64,000 bases of DNA from Rhynchopus sp. YZ270_cl-10 (lineage: Eukaryota > Euglenozoa > Diplonemea > Diplonemida > Diplonemidae). Position 1 is the stretch's first letter; every line of letters starts with the position of its first letter. Positions 1 to 11,248 of this stretch are shown piece after piece. The translations under genes were made by a program, and so were the position numbers. The notes under the pieces are model-generated. The model saw only the letters and a program-made list of their open reading frames with translations, was not told the origin of the DNA and searched no databases. The stretch spans positions 992,001 to 1,056,000 of the forward strand of contig OZ037871.1 of NCBI GenBank assembly GCA_964035575.1, read 5' to 3'.

Positions 1-411
1 ATTACCGTCCACTTCTTTGTTTATAAGTCACGGCATAAATCTCACCCCACTTTAGGATAAATGCCTGTTTATTTCCTCAAAAAAATGAAGGTCTCCGCTA
101 AACCAAACAGATTGATACTTTATCAAAAAAACAACCCGATTTTTTTTTTCATCACAGCGTATAGCACAGATACTTCGTTGTTCATGTAATGCGCATTTAC
201 TAAACAAAAACTTCGAAAAAAACCCCACACAGCTGATGCTGTGCGATAACGAATGTGATCAAAAAAAGGTGACTAACGCACCAAGAAGCTTTGTCATCTT
301 ATAAAATTTTGCCCCAACTAAACCCCCATAACATAAACACAAACGTTTCCTTTTAAGAAGTGTGTCCATGGGCCCCGTTCATTTCTGCGAAAGTGTGGTT
401 GATGCCACCCT

Positions 412-552
412 GCAAACCCCTCTAAGGTAATGGTGGCAGTATTGTGATGGGAGCCCATTGGAATACACAAAATCAAAATAGACGATGTATTTTGATGTAT
501 TCCAATGGGATCCTATCACAATACTGTCACCATTTCTCAAAGGGGTCAACTT
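412..552. repeat. Foldback repeat (MITE-like)
   Basis: The two halves are inverted copies of each other with few mismatches. The left arm runs from about 412 to 480 and the right arm from about 485 to 552, meeting at a short spacer near 481-485. Both arms carry CAGTATTGTGAT and CCCATTGGAATACA (right arm reversed). No clear target-site duplication was found, so the element type is open. Confidence 0.7.
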
Positions 553-756
553 CATTTCTTCTATTAACTTCATTTTTTCTTTTGTAGATGAACTGAGAGG
601 AGACGATGTTGATGGACAAAAACTCCATCGATTGAAAAATATTAATCATTCTTTCGCAGAACTGATCTGGTGTTAGCCCGTGCGATGCCTTTCCTTTTTT
701 ATATAATCCACATAAAGTAAAAAAAAAAAAGTTTGGGCACATTTAGTGCACCCTAT

Positions 757-796
757 TATACCATCTATTCAGTAGAATAGTTAGTATATGAAACAA
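757..796 (+). repeat. Dispersed 40-bp repeat, copy 1
   Basis: TATACCATCTATTCAGTAG and the following GAATAGTTAGTATATGAAAC recur at 17560-17647. In that copy the unit is split by a poly-A run. Confidence 0.6.
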
Positions 797-1980
797 CTTT
801 TTTATATATTTTTTTATTCTTCTTGTTCCGTCCGTAGCGGCGTTTTACACTTTTTTTCCTCATTTTTTTTTCTCCATTCTTATTCTCCAAGAGAGGAGGA
901 AAAAATGGAATGAGTTTAAATATTGTTCCCCATATCCCCCCCTGGATTTCTAATATTGCATTCTAACTTTACCTGCTTTCTTTGGAGTGGGTAAAGGAAT
1001 AGGGGGACTACACATCGTGGAGCAGGGATGCTAAAAAAAAAAAAAATAAATCTTGGAGCTTTGGGATAGCTACGTTGACTTTTTTGAGATTGATGACTAT
1101 TATCAGTTTGTGTCAAGGTTAAACTCACAAAGAGACCAAACGCATCCAAGGTGAATTTTTTTTTTTTGTCGTGATTCTGTTGTCGATGATCTACCCGTCC
1201 TTCGCCCGACTCCATATCTTAACCAAAGCTGTTGTCACTATTTCAGTGACGCGAATGATGCGCAGCGGATAAAATATAAAAAAAGGCCTAGCTCAAAGGC
1301 CATTTTCTTTTCTTTTGCGAATGAGTTGTCTGGCTAGTGAAATACCTGTTTGGATTTCGACAGTGCATCGCCAATAACCAGCAATTTCTTCAAAAAAAAA
1401 TCAGACCCGTACACCTGAGAATACCTCAGTTAAAAAAAAGGGGGCATTATTATGTTTTGAATGTCAACCAATGCTTCTTTCATTCTACTTCAACTTTAAA
1501 TTTAAAAGAAAAATTTAAACGAAAAATAACTGAAAAGAAAAAAAACACAAAACGGATGATGTGCCATTTGCATAGGCCCATTTCATCCGAAATAAGTTTA
1601 TTGCATCGTACTGTATTTTTAACCTGACATTGAACTCCCAATGTACTTATCATAATCATGTTTTTTTTGTTTTTATTTTATATTCACCATTTTCATGTAG
1701 ACATCTGTTGTGTTGTCTCTGGTCGTACGTAGTGCATTTCTTTGAGCAGGATCGGCCATATTTATGGAAGGGCGAGCGCAATTCAGGAGATGTAATGGTA
1801 ATTCATACCTGTCTAAGCGTCAACACCAACAAGCCCTTCTTGGCCGATTTTATTAAATACCATTTTTTTTTTTTTTTTGTGTGTGAAAAATCAACCGTGT
1901 GTGTGTGGTGCAAGATTACACCACTGTGTAGTCTCCGCCATTTCTTCAAAATTGATCGAAAAATTCCAAAAAAAAAAAAA

Positions 1981-2030
1981 AGTGCAGACTGCTTGCGTGG
2001 CAGCTACACTAACCCAGCAAATTATCAAAA
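1981..2030 (+). repeat. Short family B element
   Basis: Begins AGTGCAG, has the core CTACACTAACCCAGCAA and ends ATTATCAAAA, the family tail followed by an A run. A reverse-oriented relative sharing CTGCTTGCGTGGCAGC lies at 19282-19313. Confidence 0.6.
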
Positions 2031-2530
2031 ACAAAAAATTGAGGTTCGCATTCTCTTCACCGTATACAATCTCGAATAACGATATTCACCCAAACCCTGA
2101 GCTAAACCAATTCTTTCATTAAACACCCAAACCCCCCTCGCCAATTGCTTTTATCAAAAAAAAGTGGTCAATACTGTACCCAAAACAACCGTCTTTCCAA
2201 TTCTACACACTGCCAAAAAAAAAAAGGGTATTAGTTACCTGGTTCTTTCTGAGCTTTCGTTTTGAGCATTTTTCCCCCTCTTTCTTATTTCATTGTACCG
2301 GGATGTTTGTTTCACCTGTGAAGATGGTGTCTTTTTCTGGTGATGCTGTGCACCTGAGTGTGTTTGCGTCAGTTGGAAAAAAAAAAAGCCCTGGTCTGGG
2401 CAAAAATCCTGGGGTGGCGCTATTGGGGTTCTTGTTACACCCAAGTGCCATTTAATTCAAGAAATAATGATGCTTTACCGAACGAAAACAGAAAAAAAAA
2501 GCAAAAAAAAAAAACAAAAAAGGCTACCTT

Positions 2531-2574
2531 GTGTACAGAAGCCGTCCTCGGACAGGTGATTGTCGAAACTACAA
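2531..2574 (+). repeat. Short family E element
   Basis: GTGTACAGAAGCCGTCC, then the family signature GGTGATTGTCGAAAC and an A run. The central CCGTCCTCGGAC part can pair into a small stem. Confidence 0.55.
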
Positions 2575-2591
2575 AAAAAAAAAAAAACGAC

Positions 2592-2640
2592 AGTGGGGCT
2601 TGCACAGGTGGTAACACTATTCCAACAATTCTTCAGAATT
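2592..2640 (+). repeat. Short family B element
   Basis: Has AGTGGGGCTTGCACA and AACACTATTCCAACAATT. It lies directly downstream of a family E copy, across a poly-A run. Confidence 0.55.
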
Positions 2641-2835
2641 AAAAAAAACGTGGCATGTGTACGTCTGTGGGAAGAAATACAACTATATTTAACACAACGG
2701 GAGCTTTGCAGACTGTTCCGACAGCTGCACTCACCCGATTATCAAAAAAAAAGTTGACACTAAAATAAATATTGAAAAAACAACCAAACAAAAAAGTGAA
2801 GGATGCGCATTTAGTTTCCCCCGAAATGTGTTTGT

Positions 2836-2865
2836 ATGTGCACGAGAGGCACATTCATCTTTCAC
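2836..2865 (+). repeat. Hairpin family F (ACGAGAG loop)
   Basis: Stem ATGTGC (2836-2841) pairs with GCACAT (2849-2854) around the loop ACGAGAG, followed by the tail TCATCTTTC. Confidence 0.6.
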
Positions 2866-3072
2866 GTGTTCTTCTTCTTTTCCCCTCTTTTTGATTTAGT
2901 TGCGCTTTTTTATCTTTGCACGTATCAAAAAAACAAAAACAAAAACAATGTTCTCCCGTCCCCTCCCAAACAATTATCTTTTCAAGGGTCATCGACCCTC
3001 TGATCACTTTCCATACTCTTTACTGTTTTAGTATTTAATACACAACTAGGACAATACATACTTTTCTTTTAA

Positions 3073-3120
3073 GGTGGCTAAGCAAGGCGGTCTAAGCACG
3101 AGAGGCTCGGGGTCATCTTA
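3073..3120 (+). repeat. Hairpin family A (ACGAGAG loop)
   Basis: Starts GGTGGCTAAGC. A second CTAAGC pairs with GCTCGG around ACGAGAG. The tail is GGTCATCTTA. Confidence 0.6.
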
Positions 3121-3362
3121 TAAACCTGTCTTTTTTTTTTTTTTTTTGTATTTTGTATTTTGTTGTTATTGTTGTCTCTTTCCTCCTCCTCAAGCAAAAT
3201 TTCCCTCTTTTTTTAAAATCTTATTTTTCCTGTTTTTTTTTTTCAAAGTTTAAATTTTTGTTTGCAGTGAGTTCGCATAATCGTACGAAAAAAAAAACGT
3301 TATACTCCCGGCATCCCCTCTCCCCTCAGCAATGTCGGCACAAAAAAAAAAAAACAAAAGGC

Positions 3363-3430
3363 AGTGGAGATTGCACAAACTGTGGCAACACAACCGAGGC
3401 AACTACACTACTCCAACAATTTATCAAAAA
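3363..3430 (+). repeat. Short family B element, full-length form
   Basis: AGTGGAGATTGCACAAACTG, then AACTACACTACTCCAACAAT and TTATCAAAAA. Close relatives lie at 10497-10569 and 45527-45590. Confidence 0.7.
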
Positions 3431-4050
3431 AAATCTTTTTCTTCCCTTCTCCCCCCATTTGAGAGTTTCGTGCTTCACTATATAGCACACACTTATACAC
3501 AAGTCACTCCTTTCTTTTGGAAGGGTTTGTTTGTCTTCTCTATTCCAGTGTAGTTGGTCTAGAACATCCCACCCTTCCCTCCTTACCTTGACTGATTAAA
3601 AGAATTACAGCGTTCCTTTTCGGAAACTAATGAATAGTGTGGAAGCTGCGCGATACGATGGTATTAAAAATCCGTAAAATATGGTGAAAGAGTGTCAGCT
3701 AAAATGAGTTTTTTTTGAGGGACAATATTTCTGGATTCTTTTTTAAAAAAAGGCGAACTGCTGCGAGACGTTAGGTTAACCTATTTGCTTCAATATTCAA
3801 TAGCTTTTTTTCTTTAGTCATTCCACCCCCCTACCTATCCTAGAGGTCCAAACCACCCCCCTTCCCACCATCCCCTTCCCCCCTCATAAAAAACCCCCCT
3901 TCCTCCTCCCCTGTTCACTTCAAAAAAAAAATTGTTCTCTTTTTTTGCTCGCTTTCTTTTGATCCCCCTCTTTTCACCCACAACCTAAGGTAGCTCTGAT
4001 GGAGTATTTTTTTTGACCCAACCAAATTCACCCCCTTTTTTATTTTTTCC

Positions 4051-4097
4051 CCCAGTGCCTTGCGTCCCAGAGGCGTTTCGCACTATCAACTTCACCT
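4051..4097 (+). repeat. Short family C element, 3' part
   Basis: CAGTGCCTTGCGTCCCAGAG, then CACTATCAACTTCACC and a T run. The 5' GGTTCGATAACC half seen in other copies is missing. Confidence 0.6.
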
Positions 4098-4191
4098 TTT
4101 TTTTTTCTTTGAAAGACGTGTGTGCTAGTGTCATTTTTTTTTTTGTGTGTGTGAGTGCTCCATTGTGAGCCTTTTTTTTTCCCCCCAAGTA

Positions 4192-4272
4192 GCAGCACTC
4201 CGGGGGTTCGATAACCCGCGGAGTGTCAGTGCCTTGCGTCCCAGAGGCGTCTGCGCTATATCAACTCCACTT
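4192..4272 (+). repeat. Short family C element, full-length form
   Basis: CACTCCGGGGGTTCGATAAC, then CCGCGGAGTG, so CACTCCG can pair with CGGAGTG around GGTTCGATAACCC. It continues with TTGCGTCCCAGAGGCGT and TATCAACTCCACTTT. The GTTCGA core resembles a Pol III B box but is off consensus. Confidence 0.65.
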
Positions 4273-5148
4273 TCTTTTCCTTTTTTCGTCTTTCCATTTT
4301 TTTTTTTTTCTTTACTTCGATAGGTGGTCTCGGACGTCAACAAGAAGACGTTCCTTTTCTTTTCTTTCTCCACCTTACCAACCTCACTTTGTTCCAGAGT
4401 TTTTTTTTACCCCTTCTCTCCCCCCCTTTAAAAACTTTTAAATCCCACACTTCAAATACCACAAACCCATCCCGATCCTCCCCCCCTCGCACGAAAAACT
4501 CTTTGTCCCAAACAGGTGACCAAGCTCTTTCCTGCTTAGGTTTCATCTACAACCTTTCTCTCTATGTTTGCCCACCCCTTTTCCCTTTTCCCTTTCCCTC
4601 CCTTGTTGACACTTCGTCAAAATTCCTACTTCCCCTTCTCCCCCGACAGCAAGTCCCCCCCATTTTCATCTCCCTTTTATTTGCTCTTTTCAAAGTGGTT
4701 TTCTCCAGAATTCCCCTTTTTTAAAAAATAAAACCGTTTTTTTAACGTTGACTGTATGTGTGCGCCCTTTTGGTCCATCCATGTCAACATTCACCCTTTG
4801 ATTTTATTTTTAAAATATACCCCCTTTTTTGATCTAAACACAGTGGGGTTTAGTATCAAAATATCACCTTTTTCCCCCTCTTTTTCGGTCGTCGTCCGAA
4901 GTGGCGTTCTGCACTTTTTTCAACCAAAAAAAAAAAAAAAAAAAAAACTTCACTCTTTTTTTTCTCTCTTTTGTTCCTCCACTCCCATCACCCACGATCA
5001 ACCCTCCTCTTCCCTTCCAAGAACCCCGTCAAGGGAAGGACGGTTCTAACACTATTCCAACAAAATAAATCAGCATGGACCAAGTGAAGCTTAGGTTCAT
5101 CTTACAAACTTTTTTTTTTCCAGTGCCTTTCGAAGCCTTCGATGACGT

Positions 5149-5190
5149 TGTACATAACCTTGCCTCGGTAAGGGGATTGTCGAAAAAAAA
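5149..5190 (+). repeat. Short family E element, diverged
   Basis: GTACATAACCTTGCCTCGG, then GGGGATTGTCGAAAA. A partial family B tail (AACACTATTCCAACAA) lies about 100 bp upstream at 5049-5064. Confidence 0.45.
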
Positions 5191-5599
5191 TAATAGGGAA
5201 AACCCGTTCCCTCGCACTGCTTTTTTTTTTTTTTTAAAGATTACTTTGACAAATAACCACTCTCCTTGTTTCCCTCCTTGCCTTTTTCTCCTTTTTCTTT
5301 TTTTTTTTTTTTTTTTTTTTTTTGCAAAAAAATCCCTAAACGAAAAGATTTGGTATTTGATCGAAGTTTTTCTGTTTTTTTTTTTTTTTCAAATTTGAAT
5401 AATGATATGTCCGAGGTGTGCGGTGCAGTCATCTTTCAAATTTTCTCGTTTTTCTTTTTTTTCTATTTTGCTTTTTTTTCTCTATTTTTTTTTTTAAACC
5501 CCCACAAACTGCACGCTCATTTATCAAGCGCCCCCCCTTCCCCCATCACCTCCAAATGCATGTAGAAACAAACAAGGAGTACAAAACAAACAAACAAAA

Positions 5600-5654
5600 A
5601 GACCCGAATTCTCCCACATGGTGGGATTACTCAGCGATTGTCGACACAACAAAA
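5600..5654 (+). repeat. Short family E element
   Basis: TCCCACATGGTGGGA forms a small stem-loop and is followed by GCGATTGTCGACACAAC and an A run. Confidence 0.55.
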
Positions 5655-5740
5655 AAAACAAACACAACCAGTGTTTCTACTGTTTTTCCATCATTCCTGT
5701 TTTCGTCATACCCTCGTTATTATGCTTTCATATGACGCTG

Positions 5741-5782
5741 ACATCGTACGTAGTGAGGCGAGGTGCCTGCATCAATAACAAT
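5741..5782 (+). repeat. Family G element, 3' part
   Basis: CATCGTACGTAGTGAGGCG, then AGGTGCCTGCATCAATAAC. This is the end of the longer units at 38431-38608 and 62633-62806. Confidence 0.5.
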
Positions 5783-5885
5783 GTTTTATGTCAGATGGAT
5801 ACGTTCAAAAAATGGTACTGCATCATTACTCTTTTATCGAAGTAGTTCGAAGCAGCTCAAATTTCTGAGATTTTGTTTTGTGTGT

Positions 5886-5946
5886 CGAAAATCGGGCTCA
5901 CACGCCATACGTACTTCGTACGTATGGCGTGTGAGCCCGATTTTCG
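5886..5946. repeat. Perfect 29-bp palindrome with a 3-nt loop
   Basis: 5886-5914 is the exact reverse complement of 5918-5946, with three unpaired bases between. The arms begin CGAAAATCGGGCTC and end CATACGTAC. It is far more GC-rich than its surroundings and could form a cruciform or an RNA hairpin. Confidence 0.85.
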
Positions 5947-6108
5947 GGAAACCCCTCCAGCTTGTTACGAAGTTTTAAAAAAAACCAAACTTCTCAAAAA
6001 AAAAATTCGTGGAGTATTTTCGCACATCGAATTAAGAGCTTCATCTCCAATGCGCTCTCTGTGCCGTTTTTTTGTGATCTTTTTTTTCTTTTTTGATTTT
6101 TTTTGATA

Positions 6109-6142
6109 AGGTGACTAAGCATGGGAGGCTTAGGATCATCTA
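6109..6142 (+). repeat. Hairpin family A
   Basis: GGTGACTAAGC, then ATGGGAG and GCTTAGGATCATCT. CTAAGC and GCTTAG pair perfectly around the loop ATGGGAG. Confidence 0.65.
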
Positions 6143-6570
6143 AAATAAACTTTTCTCTTTTTTTTTTTGAAGACGCTGGGTGGACATCTCCATCTTGAAG
6201 ATGTATCTTAATCATTTTTGACAATGTTTTTTTTGTCGCTGCCCCCCCCCTTAGCACAAAAATTAGCAAAAACATTTTCAAACCCCCCCTTAGCACGCAA
6301 AATATCTGTGCTTCCCCTACCATTGCCCACAACCCGCTCGCCATTTAGTATCCCCCCACCTCCCCTCAATCGTTGTTTGTTCGTTTGTTTTTTTGCTATC
6401 AATTATTCAACTCTTTTTCGAAAAATTATCATTATTTCAGCTTTTTTCTCTACCTTTTTTTTTCTTCGAATTACATAGGCGCAAAGTGTGTACCCAAAAG
6501 TTGTTTCAAAAAAAAAGGTACAGCTTGTCAAAAAAAAACCTTTCAAAAAAGGGGGGTACAGCACATTTTA

Positions 6571-6612
6571 AAGGTGACGAAGCACTCATTGTGAGGCTTT
6601 GGCTCATCTTAC
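6571..6612 (+). repeat. Hairpin family A, diverged
   Basis: AAGGTGACGAAGCACTC, then GTGAGGCTTTGGCTCATCTT. It keeps the family start and tail with a longer loop. Confidence 0.5.
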
Positions 6613-7703
6613 CAAGTTCCTCATTTTTTATTACGCCAATTATTTTCACGCTTTTAGCAATTTCACGTTTTAGCCACAAAAGGTTCACTTTATGCTGTCT
6701 TTCAAAATATTTTTTTGACGCAACAATATTCCTTGCTTCTCGCAAAGGAATGCATATTTTATGAGTATTTTTTTCTTGTCCACGAGGCTCTGCCACATCT
6801 TGGGAGGTGTGTGGGCTGTGTCCCGAAGAAAAGGAAAACTGTCTTCCCCTGCCCAGTTCGCAGTGTAGGAACCCCGCTATCAAGCACAACAACAAACAAA
6901 GCAAAGAGGCAGTACCAGTGATGCGGCTTCCAAAATCTACTGGTAGTCAGCAAATCACACCTTCGGGGGAAAAAAAAACACACACACGCACACACCCCAC
7001 TCGCTCGCCCCCTCCCTGTCCCTTTGAGTACCCCTTATCCTCACATTTCTTAAAAATTCAAAAATGATCTTGATGGATTCTAATGAAATAAAGCAAAAAA
7101 ACAAAAAAGCTGCAAAATTAATTTTCCCATTGTCTTATGTCGTGGGAGAGTTTATTTTTTTTTTCTTCTTTTTTGTTGCCAATTTCTGCTTCGGAGGATT
7201 AGTGTTGTTGCTGCGCCTTCACACTACTTCTGCTTCACATATTAGTTGAAACAAATTCAAGGCTTCTTTTTGTTAGCTTGAAACATGGTGGTGCATACTA
7301 TCTTGCACACATACCTGCAAAAGGCTCAATGCATTCGCTTAAATCAAGTTTCCATTCTTCCTCTCAAAAAAATCATCAAATTGTATTTCATCCGATAATA
7401 CTAACTTCTTTACGTCCGTTTTTTTAAATCTCAATCCCCAAAAGAGGGTCGAGGGTACGCGACCGATGGTGGACGCAAAAAAATCCCTGTTGACCCCTTT
7501 TTTCCTGTGCTTCCAAAGAAAACAACAATACATTTTTCTTCCTTTCTTGAGAATAATCCCACCTGATTCGGATTCAACATGACTTATTGTAGAACACCCC
7601 CCTCGGAAACTCCTCGAAAGTTCCCGATACTGGGTACAGGGTGATGTAGAGTACTCCTGGAAACTTTCTGGTAAAAAAAAAGTACAAAGCCTTCGGGCGA
7701 CAT

Positions 7704-7748
7704 TGTATACAGATCCTACCTCGGTAGGTGATTGTCGATACAACAAAA
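7704..7748 (+). repeat. Short family E element
   Basis: TGTATACAGATCCTACCTCG, then GTAGGTGATTGTCGATACA and an A run. CCTACC and GGTAGG form a stem. Confidence 0.6.
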
Positions 7749-8515
7749 AAAAACGTCCCCTAAAAACTCCCGAAATGCTCCCCCCCCGAGATGCAGGTCC
7801 GAATCAGGTGGTAGTCATTCATTTAGTATTTTTCAAGTTGTTTTTTTATAATTCGCTTCTCTGCTTAGTAATTTTTACTCCTCCCTGACAATCAAATTTG
7901 GGACGGATAGCAGCAGAAAGCGTTTTGTGTTTTTTTTTTTTTTTTTTTTGTTGATCCCTCACCATATACTATCAATTTATTGATTGCATATGATGAAAAT
8001 ACTTTTTTTTGTCTTCCCCCCCTCATATTCTATTTTATGGCCAATTAGATAATATTACCCTCGTGAACAATAAGCATCCCAACGAAGGTTCTTTTTTTCT
8101 CTTTTTTTTTTTTACACGGCCTATAAGGGCAGGCTCACTTTTGCCTGTGTTTATTGCTCGCGCGCGCGGAAAATTTTGAGAATTCCAAAAAAAAAAACAT
8201 GGGAAAAAAAAAAAACATTGTAGTAATAAAAGGTGTGAGGGAGAGAGTAGTGGGGCTTGAGGTGATTTTGTGCACCAAGTTCCTACAAAAATATTGTGAA
8301 ATGTTTCAAAAAATGATCGATGGGATTTATTTTTGTGAGGTTCCGGGAAACCCGCAAACAAATGGATTTTCCGAGTAGCAGCCAAATCGTCCACAAAATC
8401 GTCCAAAATAGTTATGCTTTTACGATATTTCCAGTATTGGTGCCCAGCTGGTTCTGGGAGGAATTCTGGGAAGAAGGGTGAGGCTTTCTTATTGCAAAAC
8501 GAAGTTCTACGAAGA

Positions 8516-8608
8516 ACTGTACTGTACTGTACTGTACTGTACTGTACTGTACTGTACTGTACTGTACTGTACTGTACTGTACTGTACTGTACTGTACTGT
8601 ACTGTACT
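8516..8608. repeat. Tandem pentamer array (ACTGT)n
   Basis: About 18 exact copies of a 5-bp unit. The spacer CCCAATCCCCTG separates it from the 9-mer array; the same order and spacer occur at 60271-60884. Confidence 0.95.
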
Positions 8609-8618
8609 CCCAATCCCC

Positions 8619-9062
8619 TGTGTATACTGTGTATACTGTGTATACTGTGTATACTGTGTATACTGTGTATACTGTGTATACTGTGTATACTGTGTATACT
8701 GTGTATACTGTGTATACTGTGTATACTGTGTATACTGTGTATACTGTGTATACTGTGTATACTGTGTATACTGTGTATACTGTGTATACTGTGTATACTG
8801 TGTATACTGTGTATACTGTGTATACTGTGTATACTGTGTATACTGTGTATACTGTGTATACTGTGTATACTGTGTATACTGTGTATACTGTGTATACTGT
8901 GTATACTGTGTATACTGTGTATACTGTGTATACTGTGTATACTGTGTATACTGTGTATACTGTGTATACTGTGTATACTGTGTATACTGTGTATACTGTG
9001 TATACTGTGTATACTGTGTATACTGTGTATACTGTGTATACTGTGTATACTGTGTATACTGC
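8619..9062. repeat. Tandem 9-mer array (TGTATACTG)n
   Basis: About 49 virtually identical 9-bp units. The unit has no stop codon in most frames, so repetitive peptides can be translated on both strands; these are not genes. Confidence 0.95.
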
Positions 9063-9150
9063 GGAAATTGACCAAAAACGAGAACTTGTCCATTTCGGCA
9101 AATTGACCCCACCACTGGCCGGACGAATTCCGGAAATGCAAATGCCGGCG
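9063..9150 (-). repeat. Shared 70-bp transposon module
   Basis: Read on the minus strand it contains GGAATTCGTCCGGCCAGTGG, then GGTCAATTTGCCGAAATGG and ACAAGTTCTCG. Copies occur in the elements at 24367-25200 and 43557-45059. Confidence 0.8.
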
Positions 9151-9679
9151 TTTAAAAGTTTCACCAATCATGCACACCGTGCAACGTGTGTGTGTGTGTG
9201 TGTGTTTTTTCTTATTTTTTTTTTCCATGTTTTTTTTCCATGTTTTTTTCTTGCGCGCGCGCGCGGAAAATTTTTGGGCCCTCCGAGCACTAAACACAGA
9301 CAAAAGTGAGCCTGCCCTAAACTAAGATTCAAACAAAATAGTTTGGGGAAAATGTAATTTTTTGGGTAAAAAAAAAATAACTGGGTGGTGGGCTGTCGGA
9401 CTCTGTGAAAGAGATCCACAAAAAACCCCTATCGCAGTTGCCCTATTTTTTTAAAAAAAAGTGTGTTTTTGTTATTTTCTTTTGGATTATCCTTTGAGAT
9501 TAGGGCTGTGCCTAAAGTGCATCCCCACATCTCCGATTTGAAGAAAGGAAGATCTCCCCCAAGGTTTTCCTCCAAATACCAAACATCCCCTCACAAGGTT
9601 TGAGATGCGTGTGTACAGCATTATTTTGCCTCGCTTTCTATTTTTTTTTTTTTTTGCAAATTTTCAACAAAAACAAAAT

Positions 9680-9731
9680 AGTGGAGCACACTCTAGGGTG
9701 GCTACACTAATACAACCAAGTTTTCAAACAA
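9680..9731 (+). repeat. Short family B element
   Basis: AGTGGAGCACACTCTAGG, then GGCTACACTAATACAACC and AAGTTTTCAAAC. The ending matches the copies at 17056 and 63503. Confidence 0.65.
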
Positions 9732-9852
9732 AACAAAAAACTGCTTTCCCCAATTGTAGTTTGTACCAATTTAATAATTGTTGGCCATGAGTTAGATGTG
9801 TTTCAATGCATCTGATTCACTACAAATAAAAAAACAAACAAAAAAAAAAAGA

Positions 9853-9894
9853 GTACAGATCCTGCACTAGCAGGTGATTGTCGACACAACAAAA
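9853..9894 (+). repeat. Short family E element
   Basis: GTACAGATCCTGCACTAGC, then AGGTGATTGTCGACACAAC and an A run. CCTGC and GCAGG form the stem. Confidence 0.6.
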
Positions 9895-10496
9895 ATATCA
9901 GAATAATAAAAGTTTACTCCCCCTTTTTTCCCAATGAAATGGAGCAAAAAGTAAATTAATTGCCGTTTTTTTTTTGGCTTACAACGGTGAAATTCGCAAG
10001 CAAAACGACAAGTCAAGTCATTTACCAAGGTGGCGAAGCGCAAGGGTGAAGTAGATAGAGGGTGGGTGTGTGGATTTAAAGGCTAGGACGCTTAGTCCCC
10101 TTCCTCCACACCCACCCTCTCTTGCTATAGCGGTCTTTTTTTTTCTTTTTGCGTCTTTTTCATTGGTTGGGGTGTTTCTTTTGCCTTCTGAATTTTTTTC
10201 TTCTCTTCAACATAAAATTTGTCAAGACGTCTTCCAGTCCAGTCGATTTTTTCCCTCTAGAAGAAGCAGTCAGTCTAAACCCAAGAGTTTTCAAAAAAAT
10301 AAATAAAACAACAGCAACAAACGCCCCCTTTCAAAAAAAAAAAAAATGGAGACTCTTTCATCGGTCTTCGTTCCTTGCTTCCTCTTTTTTTTTGTGTGTG
10401 TGTTAGGGAAAAAACAGTCTCTTTGGGTTTTCCCTGTCAAATTCTAAAAAAACACACATTTTTTTCATGAAATTACTTCCATGTGTTCTTCTTAAC

Positions 10497-10569
10497 AGTG
10501 GAGATTGCACAAAAACTGTGGCAAACACAACCCGAGGCAAACTACACTACTCCAACAATTTATCAAACA
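10497..10569 (+). repeat. Short family B element, full-length form
   Basis: AGTGGAGATTGCAC, then CTGTGGCAAACACAACCCG, ACTACACTACTCCAACAAT and TTATCAAAC. Confidence 0.7.
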
Positions 10570-10764
10570 AACAAACAACATTTTAAACACCCCCCATCCC
10601 CTTCAACGCTCTATTGTACCTCTCTGGGTCTGGAGAAAAAAAAAAAAAGCCAAATCATCAAGGCCCAGCCAGAGAGGAATCCCCAACTCCCCCCCCACCC
10701 ATTCTGGTAAAAATAAAAAATGTGCATGCAAGTGAACAATTTTAGTAACCAAGAAAATATAGTG

Positions 10765-10816
10765 TAGTGGTAAGACCGTCTAAATGGATATCTACACTAA
10801 GCGGATTATCACAAAA
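10765..10816 (+). repeat. Short family B element, diverged
   Basis: AGTGGTAAGACCGTC, then ATCTACACTAAGCGG and ATTATCACAAAA. Confidence 0.5.
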
Positions 10817-11248
10817 GGAGCGCAACAAAAAAAAAAATCCTTCCGCTCATAAAGCCCTTTTTAAATCTACCATGGAAAACATCCATCTCACGAACATTAC
10901 AACGATCTGTTCCTGTGTGTCTTGCACACATACAAAAATATCCCCCCCTCTCGCTCTCTCGCTCTCTCGCTCTCTCTTCCTTTCTCTTTCTCTACAATCT
11001 CCTTTAAAAAAAGAAATAGCTTCTCGTATTTGGTGGTATAGATGCAATCGTATGTGAGAGAGGAAGCGAGGGGAGGGAGGGGAGGGGGGGGGAAAAGGTG
11101 TGAAAAAGCGCACCCCAAAACGAAGAAAATCATGTCGTTTTTTAAAAAAAAACCTACAAAGAAAAAAGATAGCGTAGCGGGAAAAAAAAAATAGTTCCTC
11201 CCTGATATGGTCATCACTCCTCTTCCAACAGGGGAATTGAGCAATCAA

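Larger units (their letters stand above)
8127..9317. mobile_element. Non-autonomous TIR element with TAA target duplication (PIF/Harbinger-like)
   Basis: Both ends carry an inverted repeat of about 38 bp beginning GGGCAGGCTCACTTTTG; the left reads inward from 8127 and the right ends at 9317. TAA flanks each side (8124-8126 and 9318-9320). GGGC ends with a TWA duplication fit the PIF/Harbinger signature. Inside are GC-alternating patches next to each end, the satellite arrays at 8516-8608 and 8619-9062, and a 70-bp module at 9063-9150 that also occurs in the elements at 24367 and 43557. No transposase frame is visible, and the long open frames are repeats of the satellites. Confidence 0.8.

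Noticed and set aside
4203-4218. tRNA gene suggested by GGTTCGATAACC
   Set aside because: No acceptor stem, D-arm or anticodon arm can be drawn around it; the core is off the B-box consensus.
8035-9309. Long open frames on both strands giving HSIHSI, YTVYTV or CILCIL proteins
   Set aside because: They come from a 9-bp unit without stops; every frame of the array is open. No codon bias, no domain, and they lie inside a transposon relic.
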